In this document: in pieces, positions 23,883 through 30,888 of the stretch
Layout: each line of letters opens with the position of its first letter
Numbering within the stretch: position 1 is the first letter of the stretch
Source: Brevibacillus composti
GTDB taxonomy: Bacteria > Bacillota > Bacilli > Brevibacillales > Brevibacillaceae
Reading direction: 5' to 3'
Assembly: GCF_016406105.1 (NCBI RefSeq)
Contig: NZ_CP066308.1
Span: forward strand, 3,796,001-3,860,000
DNA length: 64,000 nt
Notes under the pieces: model-generated
What the model was told of the DNA's origin: nothing
Seen by the model: the letters and a program-made list of their open reading frames with translations, nothing else
Database searches by the model: none
Program-made: the position numbers and the translations under genes

Positions 23883-25511
23883 ATGAAACCTATCGCCGAC
23901 ATTGCCAAGCTTGTGGATATTCACGAAGAGGATTTGGAGCTATACGGAAAGTACAAGGCCAAGCTCTCTCCTGAGCTGTGGGAAAAGGTGAAGGACCGGC
24001 CTGACGGCAAACTGGTCCTGGTCACTGCGATGAACCCCAATCCGGCAGGAGCGGGCAAGACCTTGACGACCATCGGCTTGTCGCAGTCATTGAACAAACT
24101 GGGCAAGAGAGCTATCGCCGCCCTCCGGGAGCCTTCGCTGGGACCCTGTCTCGGGATGAAGGGAGGAGCCACCGGCAGCGGCCGGGCCCAGATTCTTCCC
24201 GCCGACGAGATCAATCTCCACTTTACGGGTGATATTCACGCCATCACCTCGGCCCACAACCTGCTTGCGGCGATGATTGACAACCACATTCATCACGGCA
24301 ATGAGCGCAGGCTGAATCCGAAAAAAATCGTCTGGAAGCGTGCCATGGACATGAATGACCGCGCCCTGCGCAACATCGTGATCGGGCTGGGAGACGGAAA
24401 TGGACAAACCAGAGAGGACGGCTTTTTGATTACCACCGCCTCGGAGATCATGGCGATTCTCTGCCTCAGCGAAAGCCTGGCGGATCTGCGCGACCGGCTG
24501 GGCAAGATCATCATCGGATACGATCTGGATGACAAGCCGGTGACACCCGCCGATATCCGAGCCGTTGACGCCATGTGTGTCCTGTTGAAAGACGCCTTGA
24601 AACCCAATCTGGTGCAGACGGCGGAGGGCACCCCGGTGATTGTGCACGGCGGACCTTTTGCCAACATCGCCCACGGCTGCAGCAGCGTCATCGGCACCCG
24701 GCTGGGGCTGAAGCTGGCCGACTACGTTGTAACCGAAGCGGGCTTCGGGGCCGATCTGGGCGCGGAGAAATTCTTTAACATCAAATGCCGAAAAGCGGGG
24801 CTGACTCCCTCTGCCGCTGTCCTGGTCGTCACCGTTCGCGCCTTGAAATACAATGGCGGCATTCCGGTTGCCCAGCTGCATGAGGAGAATCTGGATGCTT
24901 TGCGTGCCGGCTTCGCCAACGTCCAAAGGCATGTGGAAAACCTCCGTTCCTTTGGCGTTCCTGTCGTGATCGCGCTCAACAGCTTCCATACGGACACCGA
25001 GCAGGAGCAAAGCGAAGTAATCGCCCTGTGCCAAAAGCTCGGAGCGGACGTCGCGCTCTCCCGCGTCTGGGCGGAGGGCAGCGAAGGCGGCATCGATCTG
25101 GCTGAAAAAGTGATTCAAGCTGCACAGTCCGCCTCTTCCTTTACGTATTTGTACGAGGACCAGCTCCCGATCCGCGAAAAAATCGAGAGGATCGTGACCA
25201 AGCTGTATCGGGGAGCCGGTGTCCGCTTCTCCAAAGCAGCCCTGCAGACCATGCGGAAAGCCGAAGAGATGGGCCTCTCCCATTTCCCGGTTTGCATGGC
25301 CAAGACGCCTTATTCGTTTTCGGATCAGCCCGACCAGCTCGGAGCGCCGTCCGATTTTACGATACAGGTCAGCGAAATCCGCATTTCCCAAGGCGCAGGC
25401 TTCCTCGTGGTGTTGACGGGCAGCCTCGTCACGATGCCCGGTCTACCCAAAAAGCCCGCAGCGGAATCTGTGTTTCTCAATGAGGATGGAGAGGTAGAGG
25501 GATTGGCTTAG
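23883..25511 (+). CDS. fhs: Formate--tetrahydrofolate ligase
   Basis: A 542-residue protein, normal for the family (about 555). ATG 23883 begins MKPIADIAKLVDIHEEDL, with GGAGG upstream. The ATP-binding loop is PNPAGAGKTLTT (about 52-63). EPSLGPCLGMKGGATGSGRAQILPADEINLHFTGD follows in two adjoining blocks, then HGGPFANIAHGCSS and the KCRKAGLTPSAAVLVVTVRALKYNGG region. The enzyme makes 10-formyl-THF from formate and ATP, supplying one-carbon units for purines and initiator tRNA. A strong terminator follows. Linkage to the MocR gene suggests control by it, which is inference. Confidence 0.96.
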   Translation: MKPIADIAKLVDIHEEDLELYGKYKAKLSPELWEKVKDRPDGKLVLVTAMNPNPAGAGKTLTTIGLSQSLNKLGKRAIAALREPSLGPCLGMKGGATGSGRAQILPADEINLHFTGDIHAITSAHNLLAAMIDNHIHHGNERRLNPKKIVWKRAMDMNDRALRNIVIGLGDGNGQTREDGFLITTASEIMAILCLSESLADLRDRLGKIIIGYDLDDKPVTPADIRAVDAMCVLLKDALKPNLVQTAEGTPVIVHGGPFANIAHGCSSVIGTRLGLKLADYVVTEAGFGADLGAEKFFNIKCRKAGLTPSAAVLVVTVRALKYNGGIPVAQLHEENLDALRAGFANVQRHVENLRSFGVPVVIALNSFHTDTEQEQSEVIALCQKLGADVALSRVWAEGSEGGIDLAEKVIQAAQSASSFTYLYEDQLPIREKIERIVTKLYRGAGVRFSKAALQTMRKAEEMGLSHFPVCMAKTPYSFSDQPDQLGAPSDFTIQVSEIRISQGAGFLVVLTGSLVTMPGLPKKPAAESVFLNEDGEVEGLA

Positions 25512-25516
25512 GGGTC

Positions 25517-25555
25517 AAAAAAGGTGCGGGGGCATGTACCCCCGCACCTTTTTTC
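25517..25555. terminator. Strong bidirectional terminator after fhs
   Basis: Long perfect stem AAAAAAGGTGCGGGGG / CCCCCGCACCTTTTTT with a 6-base loop; A and T runs on both sides allow use from either strand. Confidence 0.9.
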
Positions 25556-25680
25556 AAGCGATTGTCCGACTCCTCACTTGCCCGTGCTCCTGACTCTCTC
25601 TACAATGGATGAGTGAAAGGAAACATCACCATTCGGCCGCAAACCAACCGCATCGACCAATACACGCAAAGGAGACGGAC

Positions 25681-25980
25681 ATGGATCGAAAAAAATGGGA
25701 AGAGAAAATCGTGGAAAACTACCAGCGTGACGAGGGCATGATGATCCTCGTGTTTGCCCAGTGGTGCGTCAATCACGGACTGGATGCACACGAACTGTAC
25801 CGCCGGGCCTATCCTGGGCAGACTGCCAACCCGCTGCTGCAGCAAATGGTGGAGCTCACGGTGCCAAAAGAAGAAGCGGAGGAGATACCGGATCAGACCT
25901 TGCTCGGCGTCCTTTCTCTCTTCGGGAATGATGACCTGGCCTTCGTCGTGCAGGAGGAGATCAACAGACGTCCGGCCTAG
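25681..25980 (+). CDS. Small acidic hypothetical protein
   Basis: A 99-residue protein beginning MDRKKWEEKIVENYQRDEG. ATG 25681 follows AAAGGAGACGGAC. It is mostly alpha-helical and acidic, without signal peptide or membrane segment, and includes FAQWCVNHGLDAHELYRRAYPG and a C-terminal LLGVLSLFGNDDLAFVVQEEI. No domain was recognised. It stands alone between the fhs terminator and the convergent chemoreceptor gene. Confidence 0.7.
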   Translation: MDRKKWEEKIVENYQRDEGMMILVFAQWCVNHGLDAHELYRRAYPGQTANPLLQQMVELTVPKEEAEEIPDQTLLGVLSLFGNDDLAFVVQEEINRRPA

Positions 25981-26025
25981 ATCCGGCGATCCGCCAAACT
26001 CCCGCTCACAGACCGCTAGACACCG

Positions 26026-27726
26026 CTAGACGCGGAATCGAGCCACCAAGGAGCGCAGCTCTTCCGCCATTTCGGCCAGAGATTCAGCCGAGGAAGTGAC
26101 TTCCTCCACGCTGCTGAGCTGTTCCTCTGAGGCAGCCGATACATTTTGCGAGCTGGCTGCCACCGTTCGGGAACCGTCCAGAATCATGTGGGCGGATGCC
26201 GTGACGTGCTGGCTGCTGGCAGCAATTTGTCTGGAAGCGGCAGTGATGGCCTGAACCCTCTCCGATACCTGCTCGACGTACGATTTGATCTCGCTAAACT
26301 GTTCACCTGCTGTATGTACGGTCTGAATGCTCTCTTCCACTTCGGAAATCCCCTTTTCCATGCGCTCGACCGTCTGCTCGGTGTTTTTCTGCATGGCGCC
26401 AATCAACTGGATAATCTGGTCGGCGGAACGAGCCGACTCTTCCGCCAGCTTGCGCACCTCATCGGCGACGATGGCAAAACCTCGCCCGTGTTCGCCCGCT
26501 CTGGCCGCTTCGATCGCCGCATTTAGTGCCAGCAGATTGGTTTGCGTGGCGATCCCGGAGATGACCTCGACGATCTTGCCCACCTGCTGAGAGTGATCGC
26601 CCATGTCCTGCACCGCTTTTGCCAATTCTTGAATCGTATGATCCAGCGCATCCATTTGGGAAATCGCCTGCTGAATCGTTCGGTTTCCTTCTTCTGATTT
26701 TTGCGATGCCTGCCGCGACAAAGACGACGTCATTTCCGTCTGTTCGGCGATGTGCTCGATCCCCAGCGCCATCTCATTCATGGCCTCCACGCTTTCTTCC
26801 GCGCCTCTGGCCTGTTTCTCCGCCGTCAACACCACTTCCTGAATGCCGGAGCTGATCGTTTCCGAAGCCAGGCTGGTTTGCTCGGCACTGGCTGACAGTT
26901 CTTCTGAAGAGGCTGCGACATTCTCCGCGCCGATGTTGATTTGTTGAATCAGATTGCGCAGATTGGCCGCCATGTGGTTAAAGGAGCGAGCCATCTCCCC
27001 GATCTCGTCATTGTTTTTCACGCGAAGCTCGTCCTGGGTCAAATCCCCTGCCGCCACCAGTTCCGCCGCCCGGGCGACCTGAACGATCGGTTTGGCGATC
27101 ATCCGCGACATGAAGTAGCCGATCAGAATAGAGAGCACCAATGCCCCCGCGCTGAACCAGACGAGGTTGGCCGTGGCCGTGTCCACAGCTGCCGAGTTGG
27201 CCCTGCTGCCTTCCTCCATCGATTGCAGCTGACTGGTCACGATCTGGTCAATCACCGGTTCCAATTTCCTTCCGAGAGGCAGGACCTGCTGCATGAAGTA
27301 CTCGGTCACTTTCGCCGAATCTTCCTGCCTGTCTATCATCTGCAGAAGTTTCGTGTACTCCTTTTTAAAGTCCTCGCTTGCTTTGGCAAACTCCTGCAAT
27401 ACTTGTTTATTCTCATCGCTCTGAAGAAGGGCCTCCATATTCTTCATGACTTCCTGAGCCTGTTGTTCATAGCTTTGCAGATTGACGGCAAACTCTTTTT
27501 CCCCCGTCATGACATATCCCCGCAAGCTGTTGGACTGTTTTACGGAGAGCACCTGCAGGCTTTGCGCATGCCGCAAGATAACTGCCCGCCTGTCCACCAG
27601 GTCCGAGTAGGACTCGTCTACCTCCGTAAAGTAGATATACGCTACTCCTGCCGTCAACGCCAGCAGCAGTGCAATACTTAAAAAACCGCCAATCAGTTTT
27701 TGCCCAATCGTGACTTTCCGCTTCAT
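26026..27726 (-). CDS. Methyl-accepting chemotaxis protein with four-helix sensor domain
   Basis: A 566-residue chemoreceptor from ATG 27726 (AAGGGGTG upstream). The first membrane helix is near 10-30. A periplasmic-type helical bundle of about 160 residues (CHASE3/4HB-like, [18 protein letters not shown]) is followed by the second helix at about 190-212 and a HAMP domain ([17 protein letters not shown]). The cytoplasmic signalling tip contains [43 protein letters not shown] (given in parts in the sequence). It relays ligand binding to CheA/CheW. No pentapeptide tether is seen. The ligand is unknown. Confidence 0.93.
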   Translation of the reverse strand: MKRKVTIGQKLIGGFLSIALLLALTAGVAYIYFTEVDESYSDLVDRRAVILRHAQSLQVLSVKQSNSLRGYVMTGEKEFAVNLQSYEQQAQEVMKNMEALLQSDENKQVLQEFAKASEDFKKEYTKLLQMIDRQEDSAKVTEYFMQQVLPLGRKLEPVIDQIVTSQLQSMEEGSRANSAAVDTATANLVWFSAGALVLSILIGYFMSRMIAKPIVQVARAAELVAAGDLTQDELRVKNNDEIGEMARSFNHMAANLRNLIQQINIGAENVAASSEELSASAEQTSLASETISSGIQEVVLTAEKQARGAEESVEAMNEMALGIEHIAEQTEMTSSLSRQASQKSEEGNRTIQQAISQMDALDHTIQELAKAVQDMGDHSQQVGKIVEVISGIATQTNLLALNAAIEAARAGEHGRGFAIVADEVRKLAEESARSADQIIQLIGAMQKNTEQTVERMEKGISEVEESIQTVHTAGEQFSEIKSYVEQVSERVQAITAASRQIAASSQHVTASAHMILDGSRTVAASSQNVSAASEEQLSSVEEVTSSAESLAEMAEELRSLVARFRV

Positions 27727-27844
27727 CACCCACACCCCTTACCGGTTCGTTAGTACGTCACTACAAGTTCCAACTGATTTCAACGGGTCAAAACGGCTGA
27801 AAGAAGCGACAATTTGTATGCGTTAGGTCCCGCTGACCTCTCTT

Positions 27845-27872
27845 TGTCGTACAATGTTTGTTGTGCGACAAA
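27845..27872 (+). repeat. Left 28-bp inverted repeat of the recombinase cassette
   Basis: The repeat reads arm TGTCGTACAA, spacer TGTTTG, arm TTGTGCGACA, then AA. The two arms are imperfect inverted copies (9 of 10 positions), so each repeat is itself a dyad of the size used as a core site by tyrosine recombinases. An identical 28-bp copy lies in opposite orientation at 28918-28945. Confidence 0.95.
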
Positions 27873-27941
27873 ATTCAACAAAATTCAACCCAATTATAGA
27901 TAATTGTCCCAATTCTATCAACTATCATTGTGAGCAATATC

Positions 27942-28898
27942 CTATTGCTTTAGACTCAGTGCTTCTTTCAGGCAGTTCTCGACAAAGTCGGGAGCTGCCT
28001 TTTGCAATTGTTCGACCGTATGCAAATAACGCTGGGTGGTCGTGATCGACGCATGCCCTAAATTCTCTTGCACTTGCTGAAGAGAGGCACCGCCCAGCAG
28101 GGCAAGGGTCGCATTCGTATGGCGAAGCCAATGTGGCGTGACTTTTTTCCCGATCTTGCTGTTCTCCCGGGAGATTTGGATGATGCGTTCCACTTGCCGC
28201 ACAGACAGCGGGAACACGCGATCCTCAACATTTTTCGCGGGAAAAGTCTCGGCGTATTCTTTGTACAATTGCCACAAGTTCTGTGGAACTTTTACGTCCC
28301 GTTGCTTGCCGCCCTTTCCCCGCTCGACGGAGAGCCAGATCGAGGATTCGGCTGGATCGGTATAAAAATCCTTCCACCGCATATGCGTCAGTTCGGACAC
28401 GCGCAATCCCAGCAGCACGAGAGTCAGGCCGATCAGATAATCCCGCGCTCCTTGCGCTTTTAGCTGGTTCAGAAAGAGGACGGTTTCCCTCTGTGTCAAA
28501 AAGTGATGTTTGCTCGTGACTGGTACTTTGGGAGAGCGCGTCGACGAAGTGGGGTCCTGCGGAAACAGCTTCAGATTCGGGTCGCATCCCCATTTGTAGA
28601 GGGAGCGCAGGGGAGCAAGCAGACTGGCCACCGTCGCCGGCGCCAACGGTTGGCCCCTTTTGCCGCCAGGACCTTTGGACAAGCTGTATTGGTAGGACTC
28701 GATATCTTTCCAGGTCACTTCGCGAAGCGGTTTGTAGGAGATAAACGCACGGAATTGAGCGATGGCTCTCTGATAGTTGCGAAAGGTATAGGCGGAGTTC
28801 GTCCGGATGTGTAAAAAAAGCGAAATCGCCTGTTCGTCGGTAAGGTTTCCGTTTTTTATTTGAACCCATTCGTTTGTGAGTAAGCTGTCTTTTGCCAC
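27942..28898 (-). CDS. Tyrosine recombinase/integrase
   Basis: A 318-residue recombinase starting at GTG 28898 with AAAGGGG upstream. Residues 20-115 form the core-binding SAM-like domain (AISLFLHIRTNSAYTFRNYQRAIAQFRAF). The catalytic domain shows Arg166 (GLRVSEL), Lys195 (RGKGGKQRDV), His256 and Arg259 (PHWLRHTNATL), His282 (LGHASI) and nucleophile Tyr291 (TQRYLH). All six conserved residues are present, so the enzyme is predicted active. Its size and layout are XerC/D-like, but it is not in a housekeeping context: it is framed by inverted repeats at 27845 and 28918 and stands alone. It has no excisionase or phage genes beside it. Confidence 0.95.
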   Translation of the reverse strand: MAKDSLLTNEWVQIKNGNLTDEQAISLFLHIRTNSAYTFRNYQRAIAQFRAFISYKPLREVTWKDIESYQYSLSKGPGGKRGQPLAPATVASLLAPLRSLYKWGCDPNLKLFPQDPTSSTRSPKVPVTSKHHFLTQRETVLFLNQLKAQGARDYLIGLTLVLLGLRVSELTHMRWKDFYTDPAESSIWLSVERGKGGKQRDVKVPQNLWQLYKEYAETFPAKNVEDRVFPLSVRQVERIIQISRENSKIGKKVTPHWLRHTNATLALLGGASLQQVQENLGHASITTTQRYLHTVEQLQKAAPDFVENCLKEALSLKQ

Positions 28899-28917
28899 AG
28901 TTCAAATATCCCCTTTC

Positions 28918-28945
28918 TTTGTCGCACAACAAACATTGTACGACA
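28918..28945 (-). repeat. Right 28-bp inverted repeat of the recombinase cassette
   Basis: Exact reverse complement of 27845-27872. On the minus strand the copy contains TACAAT, a possible -10 box, within its first arm. Its end is 20 bp before the recombinase GTG, leaving room only for the ribosome binding site. Confidence 0.95.
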
Positions 28946-29040
28946 CCGTTTCATAAACCCGACAGATCCCATCACTACCAGAAAACAGGAACTCCCCTCT
29001 CCCATCTCCACAAGTTTTTCTATCGATATCCATAAAAGAA

Positions 29041-29065
29041 AGCCGTGAGCTTCACGGCTTTTTTC
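29041..29065 (+). terminator. Terminator hairpin downstream of the recombinase cassette
   Basis: Stem AGCCGTGA / TCACGGCT with a 3-base loop and six T. No complete plus-strand gene precedes it, so the gene it once served may be lost. The rest of 28946-29040 holds nothing recognisable. Confidence 0.7.
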
Positions 29066-29133
29066 ATGGGTGCTGCGCTTCCCGGGAAAAGTGTCTTTCC
29101 TCGGTGCTACGATCCCCCCAAGGAGGAGCGTCT

Positions 29134-29295
29134 ATGGTATTCGCCGGGGAACGACTCGCACCGGACAGCTTGCTTTATGCAGCACCCCATGGAAGACAAT
29201 CCCCGGATCATTCCCTTACTCACGCTGAAACCCCTGGTTCCCCTCATGATCGAGCGGGCATCCACGGCATTATTTTCGTCCCGACTCTCATATAA
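29134..29295 (+). CDS. Short open reading frame with a strong ribosome binding site
   Basis: A 53-codon frame starting MVFAGERLAPDSLLY, with AAGGAGGAG placed correctly upstream of ATG 29134. The peptide has no recognisable domain and its composition is not clearly protein-like beyond the first 15 residues. It may be the start of a gene truncated by deletion, or a leader-like peptide. Nothing else was seen in 29066-29375. Confidence 0.3.
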   Translation: MVFAGERLAPDSLLYAAPHGRQSPDHSLTHAETPGSPHDRAGIHGIIFVPTLI

Positions 29296-29375
29296 ACCAT
29301 GTTTCAGGCCCGTCTGTAAATGGATTTTCGACGTTTTTCTCTAATTTGTAATAATCGGCCATCTCCGGCCCATGC

Positions 29376-30749
29376 TCACTTTTCGATGGCGCCGGTCGCT
29401 GTCTCATAGGCATAGCCAAACTGGTACAGCTTCGCCTCCTGCCCATGCTCCCCGATCAGTTGGAAGCCGATCGGCAAGCCCGTCTGCGAAAAGCCGCAGG
29501 GCACAGAGAGACTCGGATTGCCGGTAAAATTGGTCGGCGAGGTCAGCCGCAGCAGAGCCGGACGAACCCCGTCCGGATGATCGCCGATCATGATGTCCCG
29601 CTGCCCGATATCTGTCGGCAGAATTGGCAAGGTCGGCGTCAACAGGACATCCGCCTCACGGAACACCTCGTTAAACTGCGCCAGCAACTGGCCGCGGCGC
29701 TGTTGCACCTGCACGTATTGGTAGCCCCGCACGTCTGTGCTGTCCATCAGTCGCTCGCGCACTTCCGGCTGCAGCGCATCCGCGTGATCGCGCAAGGTCC
29801 GCTCGTGGATTGCCGCAGCTTCCGCCTGAATCGTAATCCGCTGTCCCTGCATCAGTTCATCGATCCCCGGCAGATCCACTTCCCGAATCTCCGCGCCCAG
29901 CTCCCGGTATACGGCAGCCACCTGCTGGATCGCCTGCTTGATTTCCTCTTCGACATGCTGGTAGTACCAGAGGGGCAAGCCGATCACTTTTCCGCGCACG
30001 CTCTCGCCGAGCAGCGCCGCGTAATCATCAGCTGGCTGGGTGAGCGTATAGGGATCGTTTTCATCGTAGCCCGCCAGCAGTTGCAAGAGCGACGCATTGT
30101 CCCTGACGCTTTTGGTCATCGGGCCAACATGGTCCAGCGTATAGCCGAGGTCAAACGCGCCGTACTTGCTGACACGGCCAAAGGTCGGCTTCATCCCGAC
30201 GATGCCGCAGGCGGCCGCCGGAATCCGCACCGATCCGCCCGTATCCGTCCCCAAGGCGGCATAAGCCAGCCCGGCTGCTACCGCTGCACCGGAACCGCCG
30301 CTTGAGCCCCCTGTAATTTTCCGGGGATCGTGGGGATTGCGGGACGGCCCAAAAAAGGAGACGTCTCCGGTCGGCCCGTAGGCAAATTCATGTGTATTCG
30401 TTTTGCCGATGACGATCGCTCCGGCCTGCTGCCATCTGGTCACGGCAGTGGCGCTGTAAGCGGGTACGAAGTGCTCGTAAATCTGGGAGCCCATCGTCGT
30501 GCGGACGCCCTCCGTAAAAATCATGTCCTTGATGGCAACCGGAATCCCATGCCAGATCCCTTTCCACTCCCCCCGCATAATCTCGGCCTCCGCTTGGGCC
30601 GCCTCCCGCCGGGCCTGTTCCGCACAAATCGTAATATAAGCGTTCAGGGTCTCATTCTGTTTCTCTATCGCCTCCAGCGTCTGGCCGACGATTTCGACCG
30701 GAGATATTTTCTTCTCCCGAATGGCTTTCGCCAGTGTGTACACATCCAT
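29376..30749 (-). CDS. Amidase (amidase-signature family, GatA-like)
   Basis: A 457-residue protein from ATG 30749 (GGGGAGGGG upstream). It has the Ser-cisSer-Lys triad: the lysine in GIPVAIKDMIF (about 78-88), and the serines in KITGGSSGGSGAAVAAGLA, with the nucleophile in the later GTDTGGSVRIPAA block. The C-terminal part has GNPSLSVPCGFSQTGLPIGFQLIG. No gatB or gatC lies nearby, so it is more likely a stand-alone amidase hydrolysing small amides than the tRNA-dependent amidotransferase subunit. Cytoplasmic; no signal peptide. Substrate unknown. Confidence 0.9.
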   Translation of the reverse strand: MDVYTLAKAIREKKISPVEIVGQTLEAIEKQNETLNAYITICAEQARREAAQAEAEIMRGEWKGIWHGIPVAIKDMIFTEGVRTTMGSQIYEHFVPAYSATAVTRWQQAGAIVIGKTNTHEFAYGPTGDVSFFGPSRNPHDPRKITGGSSGGSGAAVAAGLAYAALGTDTGGSVRIPAAACGIVGMKPTFGRVSKYGAFDLGYTLDHVGPMTKSVRDNASLLQLLAGYDENDPYTLTQPADDYAALLGESVRGKVIGLPLWYYQHVEEEIKQAIQQVAAVYRELGAEIREVDLPGIDELMQGQRITIQAEAAAIHERTLRDHADALQPEVRERLMDSTDVRGYQYVQVQQRRGQLLAQFNEVFREADVLLTPTLPILPTDIGQRDIMIGDHPDGVRPALLRLTSPTNFTGNPSLSVPCGFSQTGLPIGFQLIGEHGQEAKLYQFGYAYETATGAIEK

Positions 30750-30810
30750 GGTCTGAACCCCTCCCCTGCTTTCTTTCCTGCACGGTATCGAATCTATCAT
30801 ACCCCTTTCA

Positions 30811-30855
30811 AAAAGGACGGTCTACGCTAATCAGGAGTCTCGGACCGTCTTTTTA
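30811..30855. terminator. Terminator between the WG-repeat gene and the amidase gene
   Basis: Stem GACGGTC / GACCGTC with a 20-base loop, T-run on both strands (TTTTTAT on plus, CTTTTT on minus). It lies behind the WG-repeat gene stop at 30889. Confidence 0.65.
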
Positions 30856-30888
30856 TGCAGCCGGATGGCGCAAGGGAGGGACATCCTT

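Larger units (their letters stand above)
27845..28945. mobile_element. Solo tyrosine-recombinase cassette bounded by perfect inverted core-like sites
   Basis: An 1101-bp segment with one gene and two identical 28-bp inverted repeats at its ends. Each repeat has 10-bp arms around an asymmetric 6-bp spacer (TGTTTG), the layout of an Xer-like crossover site. Because the spacers point in opposite directions, recombination between them would invert the segment. The right copy sits 20 bp ahead of the recombinase start codon, so it also occupies the promoter/5' leader. No other gene, attachment duplication or transposase is inside. Whether it inverts, moves or only uses the repeats as operators is not known. 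Confidence 0.65.

Noticed and set aside
24087-25391. Minus-strand frame of 434 codons across fhs
   Set aside because: Antisense shadow of formate-THF ligase; no recognisable motif and no start signal.
27942-28898. Integron integrase or housekeeping XerC/XerD
   Set aside because: No gene cassettes or attC-like sites are nearby, and the gene is bounded by its own inverted repeats in a non-housekeeping position. The site does not resemble a Bacillus dif.
29376-30749. gatA, subunit of the tRNA-dependent amidotransferase
   Set aside because: No gatC or gatB beside it, and the sequence reads like a stand-alone amidase-signature enzyme.
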